A stretch of 64,000 bases of DNA from Alistipes sp. (GCA_017631275.1 JAGBTQ010000001.1:51265-115264), one strand, 5' to 3'. Numbered from the stretch's first letter, positions 16,923 through 26,931 are shown. Program-made: numbers and translations. Notes: generated by a model from the sequence alone, not told the origin.

Positions 16923-17222
16923 CTACTCTTTGTGCTCGAAATAATCGGGCTTGTGTTGCTTGATATAATCAACAATCTCGTTAAGGCCATCGCTAAACTT
17001 TGCAAAATCCTCCTTGTAGAGGTGCATCTTACTACGGGTGTAGCTCTCGCTGCCGTCGTTGTTCTGCAATTTGCGCGACTCGGTGATTGTGATAAAGTAG
17101 TCATCACCACGTGTTGCCTTAACGTCGAAGAAGTAGGTGCGCTTGCCGGCACGAACAACCTTCGAATAGATTTGCTCCTCGCTATCATCGTGCTCATAAC
17201 GACGATGCTTATCGTATGCCAT
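16923..17222 (-). CDS. PUR-alpha-like nucleic-acid-binding protein (DUF3276)
   Basis: A 99-residue protein with one PUR repeat-like fold: SKVVRAGKRTYFFDVKATRG, DYFITITESRK and a C-terminal helix SDGLNEIVDYIKQ. Bacterial PUR proteins such as BpuR bind single-stranded nucleic acid and can act as post-transcriptional regulators; this is by family only. The N-terminus is charged and probably disordered. It precedes mnmA by 16 bases in the same direction, and a promoter lies upstream at 17271-17300. Confidence 0.85.
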   Translation of the reverse strand: MAYDKHRRYEHDDSEEQIYSKVVRAGKRTYFFDVKATRGDDYFITITESRKLQNNDGSESYTRSKMHLYKEDFAKFSDGLNEIVDYIKQHKPDYFEHKE

Positions 17223-17270
17223 AGGTTATTTCATTTATTTAAGTTTGGGTTAGTAGTTTTATTTCGATAA

Positions 17271-17300
17271 CGAAGATAGTGATTATTTCCTATTTAGCAA
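17271..17300 (-). promoter_or_regulatory. Candidate promoter for DUF3276-mnmA
   Basis: On the minus strand TATCTTCG (17278 to 17271; seven of eight bases match TAnnTTTG) and TTG (17300 to 17298) are 19 bases apart. This places the start of transcription about 40-45 bases before the DUF3276 ATG. Confidence 0.5.
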
Positions 17301-17318
17301 AATATTTCTACTCTAATT

Positions 17319-18866
17319 CTAATGCGAGGTTAGTGTTCTTTGCATCAACTCCTCATTGCTGGCTACTGCTATGGCTTGCTTAAGGGTATTGTCAAAGTCG
17401 ATACTATATATATAATATCGTGCGTCGCTTCCGTAGAGGTGCTCGGCAAGAAGCGACCTAAGTGTGGTTGTGATAAACGCCATGTCAGTGTCGGATAGTT
17501 CTGCTTCGCCGATGTATTTGTTGAAGATGTGGAGTAGTTTGCTATCGAGCGAGTATTCCTTGCTAAATTCTTCAATAGTAGGGTACTTCTCCTTTAGCTG
17601 GTCGATATCTTCAATGTCTAAATAGTCGATTATAGCATGCTCAAACGTAGCTGCGTTATGTGCCTTGATAATCGCGGACGAAAGATTGATGCTATCGGGT
17701 GCAATGTATATATCTGGGGTTATGCCGCCACCGCCATATACCTTGCGATGATTTTTTAGGGTGTAGAACAAGAATTTGCTGTCGTGGGGTATCGAGTCGG
17801 GATGCATATATCGCAAGGTGTCGCTGCGATATTTATCGCCCTCGCCCATCTCGTATGGTCGCTGGATGATACGTCCCGAGGGAGTCTTGTAACGAGCGAT
17901 TGTTATGCTCATGCCCGATCCGTCTTTGAGGTCTATGACACGCTGAACAAGACCTTTGCCATAGCTGGTGCGTCCCACGATAACTCCTCGGTCGTGGTCC
18001 TGTATAGCTCCAGAAAATAGCTCGCTTGCCGAGGCTGAGTTTTCGTTTATCACAACAACCAGGGGAATGCTAAGATTTATTCGCTCCTGCTTTTTGTAAT
18101 ATACCTCGTTGCGTGTTTTGCCCTCGGTGCTTGCTATGATATCGCCTTTGTTGAGAAACATCGACGAGAGGTCGATGGCCGCAGTTAGTGCGCCACCGCC
18201 ATTATCTCGAAGGTCGATAATAAGGCTCTCGATGTCGCCGAGGGCTTTGTATGCCTCGTAGACTTCGTTGGCCAGTGGCTTTGAAAATGATGATATCGCT
18301 ATGTATCCAACATCGCCTATGCGATACGACGCACTTACAGCATTGCTGTCGATGTAATCTCTTTTTAGTTTGATGGTCAGAGTGTTATGTGCGCCTCTGC
18401 GTACCACTTTTAGCGATAGACTGCTGTTGGCTTCGCCTCTTAGTAGCGTAGATACACTGTCGGCGTCGATGCCTATTATGCTGCGGTTGTCGACATCTGT
18501 GATGCGGTCGAAAGGCATAATGCCTGCTCGGCTTGCAGGGGAGTTGGACATTGTGCTTTTGACAACAAGCGTGTCGTTGTGCATGATATAGCTGATGCCC
18601 ACACCTGCAAACTTGCCACTAAGACGACTCTTTCGCTTCGCCATATCCTCTTTGCTGTGATACGCCGAGTGTGGATCGAGCTGCTTGAGTGTTGCTCTTA
18701 TAGCCTCGTCAACCAGTGGCTCAAGCGAAACATCATCAACATAGTGGTTGCGTATGTGCTGATACACTAAGTTAAGCTTCTGTATCTGTTGCTGAGCAGT
18801 AAGCTGAGCAGAGGCGCAGATAGTAAAAGCTATAAGAGATAAAACCGTGAGTAATAGATGTTTCAT
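17319..18866 (-). CDS. Periplasmic carboxy-terminal processing protease (S41, CtpA/Prc type)
   Basis: From ATG 18866 the protein has 515 residues with a Sec signal peptide (MKHLLLTVLSLIAFTICASAQ); an ATG 51 bases upstream would put residues before the signal and is rejected. A PDZ domain (GKFAGVGISYI to RITDVDNRSI) presents C-terminal tails to the S41 serine-lysine protease core, with nucleophile Ser in NENSASASELF and Lys in SYGKGLVQ. A C-terminal helical region follows. Such enzymes trim or degrade envelope proteins. The gene comes 81 bases after hisS on the same strand and may share the ettA-hisS transcript. Confidence 0.92.
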   Translation of the reverse strand: MKHLLLTVLSLIAFTICASAQLTAQQQIQKLNLVYQHIRNHYVDDVSLEPLVDEAIRATLKQLDPHSAYHSKEDMAKRKSRLSGKFAGVGISYIMHNDTLVVKSTMSNSPASRAGIMPFDRITDVDNRSIIGIDADSVSTLLRGEANSSLSLKVVRRGAHNTLTIKLKRDYIDSNAVSASYRIGDVGYIAISSFSKPLANEVYEAYKALGDIESLIIDLRDNGGGALTAAIDLSSMFLNKGDIIASTEGKTRNEVYYKKQERINLSIPLVVVINENSASASELFSGAIQDHDRGVIVGRTSYGKGLVQRVIDLKDGSGMSITIARYKTPSGRIIQRPYEMGEGDKYRSDTLRYMHPDSIPHDSKFLFYTLKNHRKVYGGGGITPDIYIAPDSINLSSAIIKAHNAATFEHAIIDYLDIEDIDQLKEKYPTIEEFSKEYSLDSKLLHIFNKYIGEAELSDTDMAFITTTLRSLLAEHLYGSDARYYIYSIDFDNTLKQAIAVASNEELMQRTLTSH

Positions 18867-18947
18867 GCTTAAAAGGTTGGTTGTATATATAACGAATAGC
18901 GGAGAAAATTGTAACATTAACTCCGCTATTTCATTATTGTTGTGCTA

Positions 18948-20288
18948 TTAAAGTGCTGCTACAAGCTCCTCGAAGCTTAGCTCGCGCTGCTCGCCCGAGC
19001 GCATATCCTTGAGTGTTGCCACCTTGCGCTCAAGCTCATTCGAGCCGATGATGACAACATAAGGAATACCTCGGCGGTTTGCGTACTCCATCTGCTTCTT
19101 CATCTTTGCACTCTCAGGGTAGATCTCGGCTGCAACGCCTTTGTTGCGTAGCTCAGATATTAGACACATTGATGCCAACTGCTCATTCTCGCCAAGGTTT
19201 ACGAAGAATACCTTTGTTGAGCATGCAAGCTCCTCGGGGAAGAGGTTTAGACCGAGCATAACATCGTAGATGCGGTCGGCACCAAACGAAATACCTACGC
19301 CCGACATGCCAGGCATGCCGAAGATGCCTGTGAGGTCGTCGTAGCGACCACCGCCCGAGATTGAGCCAATCTGGAAGTCGTTAGCCTTAACCTCGAAGAT
19401 AGCACCTGTGTAGTAGTTCAAGCCACGAGCCAACGAGAGGTCGAGCTCAGGGGTGAGGTTGATGCCAAGTGCCTCGATATTCGAGAAGATTGTGCGCATC
19501 TCCTCGATACCCTTTGCGCCAGTCTCTGATGCGCCGATAACGTTTGCTAACTTATCTAACTTCTCGGCGTTAGTGCCGCTTAGCTCAAGTATTGGTTGAA
19601 GCTTAGCGATAGCCTCGTCGTCGATGCCACGCTCACGAAGCTCAGCCTTTACGTTGTCCAAGCCAATCTTGTCGAGCTTGTCGATAGCCACGGTGATGTC
19701 AATCATCTTGTCTGCATGACCGATAGACTCAGCAATGCCGAACAATATTTTGCGATTGTTCATCTTGAGTGTTACCGAGATGCCGAGCTTTGAGAATACG
19801 CGGCTTACGATATCAACCAACTCAACCTCCGAGAGGAGTGATGTTGAGCCGATAACATCAACGTCGCACTGATAGAACTCACGGTAGCGACCCTTCTGAG
19901 GACGGTCAGCACGCCATACAGGCTGAATCTGATAACGCTTGAATGGGAATACAATCTCATTCTGGTGCTGTACAACATAGCGTGCAAAAGGCACAGTAAG
20001 GTCGTAGCGTAGACCCTTCTCCGAGATCTTTGACGCCTGGCGAAGCTCCTCCTCTGAGAGCTTTGCGCCATAGTCGCCCGAGTTGAGAATCTTGAACAAG
20101 AGTTTGTCGCCCTCGTCACCATACTTGCCCAATAGGGTAGAGAGATTCTCCATTGATGGGGTCTCGAGTGGTGCATAGCCGAAGAGGCGGAATACGCTCT
20201 TAATAGTGTCAAATATATAGGTACGACGCATCATCTCCTCTGGTGAGAAGTCGCGTGTGCCCTTTGGTATAGATGGTTTTTGTGCCAT
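18948..20288 (-). CDS. hisS: Histidyl-tRNA synthetase
   Basis: A 446-residue class II aminoacyl-tRNA synthetase. Motif 1 and the start [10 protein letters not shown], motif 2 ([20 protein letters not shown]), the histidine-binding motif [10 protein letters not shown] near residue 290 and the motif 3 region ([11 protein letters not shown]) are all present, with an anticodon-binding domain at the C-terminus (from about 360). It charges tRNA-His with histidine. It begins 26 bases after the ettA stop and is probably in one operon with it. Confidence 0.97.
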   Translation of the reverse strand: MAQKPSIPKGTRDFSPEEMMRRTYIFDTIKSVFRLFGYAPLETPSMENLSTLLGKYGDEGDKLLFKILNSGDYGAKLSEEELRQASKISEKGLRYDLTVPFARYVVQHQNEIVFPFKRYQIQPVWRADRPQKGRYREFYQCDVDVIGSTSLLSEVELVDIVSRVFSKLGISVTLKMNNRKILFGIAESIGHADKMIDITVAIDKLDKIGLDNVKAELRERGIDDEAIAKLQPILELSGTNAEKLDKLANVIGASETGAKGIEEMRTIFSNIEALGINLTPELDLSLARGLNYYTGAIFEVKANDFQIGSISGGGRYDDLTGIFGMPGMSGVGISFGADRIYDVMLGLNLFPEELACSTKVFFVNLGENEQLASMCLISELRNKGVAAEIYPESAKMKKQMEYANRRGIPYVVIIGSNELERKVATLKDMRSGEQRELSFEELVAAL

Positions 20289-20314
20289 AATCGTTCAAAT
20301 GAGAAATTAGCAGT

Positions 20315-21994
20315 TTATTGCTCTGCCAATAGCTTCTTATACTTAACTCGCTTAGGGGTTGTGTCCTCGCCCTGAGCCTTCTTCCATGCCTCGTACTCTG
20401 AGTATGAGCCCTCGTAAAATACTACCTTAGAGTCGCCCTCGAACGAGAGGATGTGGGTAGCGATACGATCCAAGAACCAACGGTCGTGCGAGATAACCAC
20501 TGCACAGCCGGCGAAGTTCTCGAGACCCTCCTCCAACGCACGTAGTGTGTTAACATCGATATCGTTGGTAGGCTCATCGAGCAAGAGTACGTTGCCCTGC
20601 TCCTTGAGTGCAAGAGCGAGGTGCAGACGGTTACGCTCACCACCTGATAGTACGCCACACTTCTTCTCCTGATCAGCGCCGTTGAAGTTGAAGCGACCTA
20701 CGTATGCACGTGCTGGCACCTGACGGTTGCCAAGCTGGATAAGGTCAGAGTTCTGTGAGATTACCTCGTAAACAGTCTTCTCTGGGTCGATAGACTTGTG
20801 CTGCTGATCGACATATGCAAGCTTCACGGTAGGACCCACACGGAAGCTACCTGCCGATGGCTCCTCAAGACCCATAATCATGCGGAATAGGGTGGTCTTA
20901 CCAGTACCGTTAGCACCGATAACACCCACGATACCTGCTGGTGGAAGCGAGAACTCGAGATTCTCGTAGAGCACGCGGTCACCGTATGCCTTAGATACGC
21001 CATGAGCCTCGATAACTACATCGCCCAAACGTGGTCCGTTAGGGATGTAGATCTCGAGCTTCTCCTCGCGCTCCTTAGTATCCTCGTTCATGAGCTTGTC
21101 GTAAGCCGAAAGACGTGCCTTTGACTTAGCGTGACGACCTGATGGTGACATGCGTACCCACTCCAACTCACGCTCGAGGGTCTTGCGACGCTTGCTCTCC
21201 TGCTTCTCCTCCATTGCCATGCGCTGAGTCTTCTGCTCCAACCAACCAGAGTAGTTGCCCTTCCATGGAATACCCTCGCCACGGTCGAGCTCAAGAATCC
21301 AACCAGCAACATTGTCGAGGAAGTAACGGTCGTGCGTTACAGCAATTACTGTACCCTTATACTGCTGGAGGTGCTGCTCCAACCAGTCGATACTCTCAGC
21401 ATCGAGGTGGTTGGTAGGCTCATCGAGAAGCAATACATCTGGCTGTTGCAACAACAAGCGGCACAAAGCTACTCGACGACGCTCACCACCCGACAAAACG
21501 CTAACGTTCTGATCAGGATCTGGACAGCGCAAAGCGTCCATTGCACGCTCCAATACGCTATCAAGCTCCCAGCCGTTTACCTGGTCGATCTTCTCGTAGA
21601 GCTCGCCCTGGCGCTCGATAAGACGTGCCATCTCGTCGTCAGACATTGGCTCGCAGAGCTTCATGTTGATATCCTCGTACTCCTTGAGAAGTGCTACGGT
21701 TGATGCTGCACCCTCCTCAACAATCTCCTTAACGGTCTTTGTTGGGTCGAGCTGTGGCTCCTGCTCGAGGTAGCCCACGCTGTAGCCTGGTGAGAATACC
21801 ACCTCGCCCTGGAAGCTCTTGTCGATACCTGCGATAATCTTCATAAGGGTTGACTTACCTGAGCCGTTAAGACCGATGATACCGATCTTAGCGCCATAGA
21901 AGAACGAAAGGTAGATGTTGTTCAGAATTTTCTTGTTGTTGTTAAGCACCTTGCTCACACCAACCATCGAAAATATAATTTTCTCGTCTGCCAT
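20315..21994 (-). CDS. ettA: Energy-dependent translational throttle protein EttA (ABC-F)
   Basis: A 559-residue soluble ABC-F protein with two ATPase domains: Walker A GLNGSGKSTL and GANGTGKTTL, signatures LSGGERRRVALCR and LSGGERNRLHLAL, and DEPTNHLD and DEPTNDID Walker B segments. The linker contains the P-site tRNA-interaction region (SGRHAKSKARLSAYDKL) and an EttA-type arm. EttA binds the ribosomal E site and gates entry into elongation according to ATP/ADP. The length matches E. coli EttA. It heads the ettA-hisS-S41 unit, with a canonical promoter at 22036-22066. Confidence 0.95.
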   Translation of the reverse strand: MADEKIIFSMVGVSKVLNNNKKILNNIYLSFFYGAKIGIIGLNGSGKSTLMKIIAGIDKSFQGEVVFSPGYSVGYLEQEPQLDPTKTVKEIVEEGAASTVALLKEYEDINMKLCEPMSDDEMARLIERQGELYEKIDQVNGWELDSVLERAMDALRCPDPDQNVSVLSGGERRRVALCRLLLQQPDVLLLDEPTNHLDAESIDWLEQHLQQYKGTVIAVTHDRYFLDNVAGWILELDRGEGIPWKGNYSGWLEQKTQRMAMEEKQESKRRKTLERELEWVRMSPSGRHAKSKARLSAYDKLMNEDTKEREEKLEIYIPNGPRLGDVVIEAHGVSKAYGDRVLYENLEFSLPPAGIVGVIGANGTGKTTLFRMIMGLEEPSAGSFRVGPTVKLAYVDQQHKSIDPEKTVYEVISQNSDLIQLGNRQVPARAYVGRFNFNGADQEKKCGVLSGGERNRLHLALALKEQGNVLLLDEPTNDIDVNTLRALEEGLENFAGCAVVISHDRWFLDRIATHILSFEGDSKVVFYEGSYSEYEAWKKAQGEDTTPKRVKYKKLLAEQ

Positions 21995-22035
21995 GTGATT
22001 TATGTTTTATAATTATTCGTTTTCCATTTATCTTG

Positions 22036-22066
22036 CAAAGATATGTATTTTTCTAATAACTCCCAA
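22036..22066 (-). promoter_or_regulatory. Promoter of ettA operon
   Basis: The minus-strand -7 box TATCTTTG (22043 to 22036) and TTG (22066 to 22064) are separated by 20 bases, matching the Bacteroidota housekeeping consensus. Transcription would start about 35 bases before the ettA ATG. Confidence 0.75.
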
Positions 22067-22126
22067 ATCATTATGATTTGGTGTGCTATTTGCTTATGGA
22101 AATATAGACTTAAAATCTATAAAACC

Positions 22127-22708
22127 ATGAAAAATACACTTAAAGGAACTCTTACTGAGGAGAATTTATTGAAAGCCTTTGCTGGCGAGAGCCAGGCACG
22201 CAACCGCTACGACTACTTTGCATCGCAAGCCAAGAAAGATGGCTACGAGCAGATTGCTGCCGTATTTGCCTTAACAGCAGACCAGGAGAAGGAGCATGCA
22301 AAACGCTTCTTTAAGTATCTCGAAGGTGGCATGGCAACAATCCATAATGCCTCGTATCCCGCAGGAATTATCGGTAGTACAGAGCAAAATCTCATTGCCG
22401 CTGCCGAGGGCGAGCACGAAGAGTGGGAGGTGTTGTATGCTCAGTTTGCTGAGGTGGCTCTTGCCGAGGGCTTCCAGAAGGTCGCCTTAACGTTTCGACA
22501 TGTAGCTGAAGTTGAGAAGGAGCACGAGCGACGCTACTTGAAGTTACTCAGTCGTTTAACCGATGGTGACTTCTTCCGTCGTGAGGGTGAAATTGTGTGG
22601 CAGTGTCGCAACTGTGGATATATCGTTAAGGCGAAGATGGCGCCTAAGATTTGCCCGTCGTGCGAGCATGAGCAACGCTTCTTCGAGCCTATGGCAGACA
22701 ACTATTAA
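22127..22708 (+). CDS. rbr: Rubrerythrin
   Basis: A 193-residue peroxide-reducing diiron protein. An upstream in-frame opening exists, but ATG 22127 begins MKNTLKGTLTEENLLKAFAGE, as in the family. The diiron helices carry E-x-x-H-type ligands (GESQARNRY, DQEKEHAKRF, HVAEVEKEHERRY), and the C-terminal rubredoxin-like site has two CxxC pairs (CRNCGY and CPSCEHEQ). It reduces hydrogen peroxide to water in anaerobes using NADH-derived electrons, which fits a gut anaerobe. It stands alone and converges on uvrC with a shared hairpin. Confidence 0.97.
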   Translation: MKNTLKGTLTEENLLKAFAGESQARNRYDYFASQAKKDGYEQIAAVFALTADQEKEHAKRFFKYLEGGMATIHNASYPAGIIGSTEQNLIAAAEGEHEEWEVLYAQFAEVALAEGFQKVALTFRHVAEVEKEHERRYLKLLSRLTDGDFFRREGEIVWQCRNCGYIVKAKMAPKICPSCEHEQRFFEPMADNY

Positions 22709-22738
22709 AATAGGGAGGGTGCGCCCTCCTTATTTTGT
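22707..22738. terminator. Bidirectional terminator between rbr and uvrC
   Basis: The hairpin arms GGAGGG and CCCTCC with loop TGCG are flanked by A-rich and T-rich tracts on both sides, so it can end both convergent transcripts. The left arm follows the rbr stop and the right flank overlaps the uvrC stop. Confidence 0.8.
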
Positions 22739-24550
22739 GTTAAAGTAGTCGTAAACTGTTTTTGCCTTGGCTTGGCCGATAACAGATGTTAGCTCCTCGG
22801 TTGTTGCTTTGCGTATTGCTGATACAGTTTTAAAGTGTCGTAACAGCGCCGAGATAGTTTGCTTGCCAATGCCCTTTATTTGCTCCAGCTCACTGCTTAT
22901 AAAGTTGATGCTTCGCTTCTGTCTGTGGAACGTAATTCCGAAGCGATGAGCCTCGTCACGAATATGACATACTACTTTAAGTGGCTCGCCTGTACGACTT
23001 AAATAATAGGGCATTGGGTCGTTAGGGTAGAATATCTCCTCAATGCGCTTTGCAAGTCCAACAATCGGCACCTGCTTCTCGATGCCTAGCTCCTTGAGTA
23101 TGGCGTAAGCGCTTGATAACTGACCCTTTCCGCCATCAACGATTATTAGGTCGGGAAGCTCGCTACCCTCGGCAATAAGGCGTGAGTATCGGCGGTAGAT
23201 AATCTCACGCATCGATGCGAAGTCGTCGGGGCCCTCTACGGTCTTAATATTAAAGTGGCGATACTCCTTTTTCGAGGGCTTGCCATCACGAAATACTACG
23301 CACGAGGCTACGGGATTTGTGCCCTGAAGGTTCGAGTTATCGAAACACTCGATGTGTCGAGGTTGCTTCTCGAGGTGTAGCTCGCGGCGCATAGACTCCA
23401 TAAGACGTTCGGTGTGGCGCTCAGGATTCTTTATCTCCATATTTTTTAGTCGCTCGGCACGATATATTCGAGCACTGCGCAACGAGAACTCTATCAAGCT
23501 CTGCTTGTCGCCACGCTTAGGAATAGTGATAACCTTGCCGTCGAATATTGGTAGTGACGAGGGCATAAAGTTGGTTATTAGCTCCTTAGCGAGTTTGATA
23601 TTAAGTGTTTGTGCAATATGCTCAATGGCTTGTGCAAGCATGTCCTCGGGCGTAGAATCTACACCTGTCGTTAGTCTTACGGTCTGCACAGCTGTTATTG
23701 AGCCATTCTGAATGCGCAGGAAGTTACAATAGGCAATATCGTCCTCCTCGATAAGAAGAGTGAATACGTCTGTGTCTACAATCTTGGAGCTCACGATAAC
23801 CGATTTTGCCTGATATTTCTCCAACGATTGTAGCTTCTGCTTATAGCGCTCAGCCTCCTCAAAGCGTAGTAGATCTGCCATGCGCCACATCTCAGCGGTT
23901 AGCCACTCGCGCACAGGGCGAAGATCACCTTTGAGAATTGAGCGTACTCGTGATATATGTTCGTTGTATTGCTCAGAGCTCTCGTTACCAATGCATGGTG
24001 CATTGCAGTTACCTAAGTGATACTGAAGACACTTATCGTGTTTATGTGATGCGATGCTTGATGCCGATAGGTTGAGCTTACACGTGCGGAGAGGCACCAT
24101 ATCACGAATAAACTCGAGGATAGAGCGCTGTGTAGCTATTGAGCCATATGGACCAAAATACTCCGAGCCATCGTGCTTTAGTTCGCGTGTTGATTGTACA
24201 CGAGGAAATGGCTCTTTGCGTAGCACTATCCAGGGATATGTCTTGTCGTCCTTTAATAATATATTGTATCGTGGTTGCAGTTTCTTGATTAGCGAGTTTT
24301 CGAGCAGTAGCGCATCTTGCTCGCTATCTACTACCACATGTCTGATATCAACCACCTGGCGCACCAATACACGCACCTTTGCAGAGTGGTCACGGCTCTC
24401 GACAAAGTATGACGAAACACGCTTTTTGAGTGACTTTGCCTTGCCAACATATATAATAACATTGTTGGCATCGACAAACTGATATACTCCTGGCGAGTGG
24501 GGCAGTGCTGCAACCTGCTCACGTATATGTTCACGCACGATATTGTTCAT
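22730..24550 (-). CDS. uvrC: Excinuclease ABC subunit C
   Basis: A 606-residue nucleotide-excision-repair endonuclease. The N-terminal GIY-YIG nuclease (PGVYQFVD...IIYVGKAKSLKKRV, about residues 19-50) makes the 3' cut. A UVR-type helical region is followed by the RNase H-like 5'-cutting domain (HIECFDNSNLQGT and DLIIVDGGKGQLSSA), and a helix-hairpin-helix pair ends the protein (LEQIKGIGKQTISALL). A Cys cluster (CKLNLSA...KCLQYHLGNCNAPC) may hold the family's iron-sulfur site. It works with UvrA, which is encoded 6 kb away on the other strand. CAAAGATA at 24555-24562 gives a minus-strand TATCTTTG box without a clear -33. Confidence 0.97.
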   Translation of the reverse strand: MNNIVREHIREQVAALPHSPGVYQFVDANNVIIYVGKAKSLKKRVSSYFVESRDHSAKVRVLVRQVVDIRHVVVDSEQDALLLENSLIKKLQPRYNILLKDDKTYPWIVLRKEPFPRVQSTRELKHDGSEYFGPYGSIATQRSILEFIRDMVPLRTCKLNLSASSIASHKHDKCLQYHLGNCNAPCIGNESSEQYNEHISRVRSILKGDLRPVREWLTAEMWRMADLLRFEEAERYKQKLQSLEKYQAKSVIVSSKIVDTDVFTLLIEEDDIAYCNFLRIQNGSITAVQTVRLTTGVDSTPEDMLAQAIEHIAQTLNIKLAKELITNFMPSSLPIFDGKVITIPKRGDKQSLIEFSLRSARIYRAERLKNMEIKNPERHTERLMESMRRELHLEKQPRHIECFDNSNLQGTNPVASCVVFRDGKPSKKEYRHFNIKTVEGPDDFASMREIIYRRYSRLIAEGSELPDLIIVDGGKGQLSSAYAILKELGIEKQVPIVGLAKRIEEIFYPNDPMPYYLSRTGEPLKVVCHIRDEAHRFGITFHRQKRSINFISSELEQIKGIGKQTISALLRHFKTVSAIRKATTEELTSVIGQAKAKTVYDYFNTK

Positions 24551-24622
24551 AAAACAAAGATAACTATTTTTTAGAAATTTAGCATCTATGTGAATTATTT
24601 TTGAAAATTTTACGCCAAAAAT

Positions 24623-24652
24623 TTGGAAGTATAAATTTATTCACTACCTTTG
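24623..24652 (+). promoter_or_regulatory. Promoter of ABC-2 transporter/GntR operon
   Basis: TTG at 24623-24625 and TACCTTTG at 24645-24652 are 19 bases apart. Transcription would begin near 24658, about 50 bases before the ATPase gene. The GntR regulator at the end of the operon could act here. Confidence 0.75.
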
Positions 24653-24707
24653 CAGTGTATTACTAAACTAATACACCAAATAGGAACAACTAAAACCACT
24701 AAGCATT

Positions 24708-25538
24708 ATGATTACAACAAACAAGTTAACATTCGGATATACATCGGCAAGGCCTGTGTTATCTAATATTTCGCTTAATCTTCAGAAGGGTCATATTCAC
24801 GGCTTGCTGGGCTGTAATGGTATTGGTAAAACCACACTCCTCAAGTTGATGTGTGGCATTATGCGACCACAGCAGGGCGAGGTGCGAGTGAATGGTGTTG
24901 ATCCAATGAAGCGTGATGTTGAGACCTTCAAGGAGTTGATGATTATCCCCGAGGAGTTTGATCTTCCAAACATTTCGCTTGAGATGTTTGCACGTGTGAC
25001 ATCGCCATTCTATCCTCGATTTGATATGGGTCAGATGCGTCACTACTGCGAGGAGTTTCATGTTAATCCTAACGAGAAGCTACACTCAATGTCAATGGGT
25101 CAGCGCAAGAAGGCATATATCTCATTTGCACTCGCTTGCAACGTGCAAACTCTACTTTTAGATGAGCCAACAAATGGCCTTGATATCCCCTCTAAGAGTG
25201 TCTTTCGTCGCCTGCTTGCTGGCTATGTCGATGATAGCCGCATGGTGGTAATCTCTACTCATCAGGTTGCCGACATTGAGCAGCTGTTGGACAATATCGT
25301 GGTGCTCGATGAGCAGGGTGTGGCGCTTAATGCAACTACCGCTGAGATTTCACGCCGTCTAAAGTTTGGTAAGGCATCAGAAGATGACAAGGTGATCTAC
25401 TCGGAGCGCACATTACAAGGTGATATGGCTGTTATGCTCAACGAGTATGACGAGGATTCAGTGCTCAGCATAGAGCTTTTGTTTAACGCAACAACGGCAA
25501 ATCGTCATGCTATTGCTGCAATATTTAATACTAAGTAG
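24708..25538 (+). CDS. ABC transporter ATP-binding protein
   Basis: A 276-residue ATPase of the ABC-2/YtrB-like type: Walker A GCNGIGKTTLLK, signature SMSMGQRKKAYISF, Walker B TLLLDEPTNGLD and the switch His in VVISTHQV. It should power the two membrane proteins encoded directly after it (gaps of two bases and an overlap of seven). With the GntR regulator downstream, this follows the ytrA-like export or envelope-stress operon plan. The substrate is not known. Confidence 0.9.
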   Translation: MITTNKLTFGYTSARPVLSNISLNLQKGHIHGLLGCNGIGKTTLLKLMCGIMRPQQGEVRVNGVDPMKRDVETFKELMIIPEEFDLPNISLEMFARVTSPFYPRFDMGQMRHYCEEFHVNPNEKLHSMSMGQRKKAYISFALACNVQTLLLDEPTNGLDIPSKSVFRRLLAGYVDDSRMVVISTHQVADIEQLLDNIVVLDEQGVALNATTAEISRRLKFGKASEDDKVIYSERTLQGDMAVMLNEYDEDSVLSIELLFNATTANRHAIAAIFNTK

Positions 25539-25540
25539 TT

Positions 25541-26269
25541 ATGCGTAGTTTTTCTTTAGGTAGATTAGCGCAGTATGCTCGCTATTACTACGTTTCAAAT
25601 AGCAGATTTATATTTACAATACTCATTATGATGACGGGTATTCCACTCCTTTTTGGTCTGCTTACTCGTGATTGTAACGCGGTGCGAGATTCGGTTGTGG
25701 CATTCTACGTATTCACCGCTTTTGGCTCGGCACTATTCGCTACAACAGCTATGCGTGAGCGAGGTAGAAAGACAATGGAGATGACTATTCCGGTGTCGAA
25801 CGAGGAGCGCATAGTATTTATGGTGCTTAACTCTGCCCTGTTCTTTCCGTTGATGTCAATGGTTACGGGTGTGTTGGCGCTTGTGTTCGGAACGCCGTTT
25901 TATTATGGTGACTATTCGCTGGTTCAGATAATAGGCTCGCTTTTGAAGGATTACTACTTCGATTATCCGTTTTATCTCTCAATAGTGCTAATCTCGTCAT
26001 GTTGTTTACTAATCAACCTTCTTGCTCGACGTAGGCTCTTTGTGGCTTATCTTATGGCATTTATTGGTTTTATAGTATTCTGTGTGATGCTGGGAAATAT
26101 TCTAGAAAATACACTATTTTATGACCCAGAGTTTAATAAGCAGTATTTCTTCTTGTATGTCGATTCTGATAAGATTGAGTTTTGGGCAAAAGTTATCTAT
26201 AGCTTAATGCCAATACTATTCTATATTCTATCTTATGTAGCATTGCGTAAACGTCAAATGAAGTGGTAG
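25541..26269 (+). CDS. ABC-2 type permease-like membrane protein 1
   Basis: A 242-residue protein with about six membrane helices and little else: segments at about 21-40, 55-70, 90-118, 140-160, 167-187 and 214-232. A short motif TTAMRERGRKTMEMTIPVSNEERI lies between the second and third, matching the coupling-loop style of ABC-2 permeases in this operon type. It starts two bases after the ATPase stop. It is related to the next gene product and the two probably form a heterodimer. Confidence 0.75.
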   Translation: MRSFSLGRLAQYARYYYVSNSRFIFTILIMMTGIPLLFGLLTRDCNAVRDSVVAFYVFTAFGSALFATTAMRERGRKTMEMTIPVSNEERIVFMVLNSALFFPLMSMVTGVLALVFGTPFYYGDYSLVQIIGSLLKDYYFDYPFYLSIVLISSCCLLINLLARRRLFVAYLMAFIGFIVFCVMLGNILENTLFYDPEFNKQYFFLYVDSDKIEFWAKVIYSLMPILFYILSYVALRKRQMKW

Positions 26270-26928
26270 TTATGAGAGATTATATAAACCAGCTACTTCA
26301 GCTGTTTAAGAAGCACTATGTTGAGCATAAGAATACCTACATTTCGCTTATGCTTGCACTATTTGGCATTCCACTTTTGTATGCCTATTTGTCGAAAAAT
26401 TCGGTAACGGTGGCAACGCTATATGTAACGATGGTATTGGTGTCAATGGCTGTTGTTTTGCATGTTTCAACCGTGGGGCTTAGGGCTCGCCGTGATTTCA
26501 TTTTGACTAACACCTTGCCAGTATCAACTGCCACTAACTATAGTTTTATTCTGCTTAACTCAGTTGTCGTTGCCTTTGTCTTGGTTGCTGTGTGTTACTT
26601 CCCGGCGTTGGCTATTGCCAAGGCTATCTATCCGCCTATGCCAGAGTTTGATTGGGCGTATGATGTGTTCTTTGGTAACTATAGAACCTATTTGGGTATT
26701 CTTGCTACACATGGCGTGCTGTTAATTGTAAACCTTGTGGGCAAGAAGCGTATATTCCTTACCTACCTTGTAGCTTTGCTACTTGCCATGGCTGTTCAGT
26801 TTATGATTAATGAGTATGTTGCTGTGGAGTGGCGTGAGAATGCGAAACTTATTGGAAATATTTTACTTATCTTTGTGGCGTGGATTGGCGGTTACTTCAT
26901 TCTGCGCAACTACCAAATTAGGAGTTAA
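26263..26928 (+). CDS. ABC-2 type permease-like membrane protein 2
   Basis: A 221-residue membrane protein with about six helices whose start overlaps the previous gene by seven bases. The cytosolic loop RARRDFILTNTLPVSTATNY parallels the loop of its neighbour (TIPVSNEERI), and its C-terminus ends in a short basic tail (RNYQIRS), as does the neighbour (RKRQMKW). This indicates an old duplication. Together with the ATPase it should form a transporter of unknown substrate. Confidence 0.75.
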   Translation: MVVMRDYINQLLQLFKKHYVEHKNTYISLMLALFGIPLLYAYLSKNSVTVATLYVTMVLVSMAVVLHVSTVGLRARRDFILTNTLPVSTATNYSFILLNSVVVAFVLVAVCYFPALAIAKAIYPPMPEFDWAYDVFFGNYRTYLGILATHGVLLIVNLVGKKRIFLTYLVALLLAMAVQFMINEYVAVEWRENAKLIGNILLIFVAWIGGYFILRNYQIRS

Positions 26929-26931
26929 GTT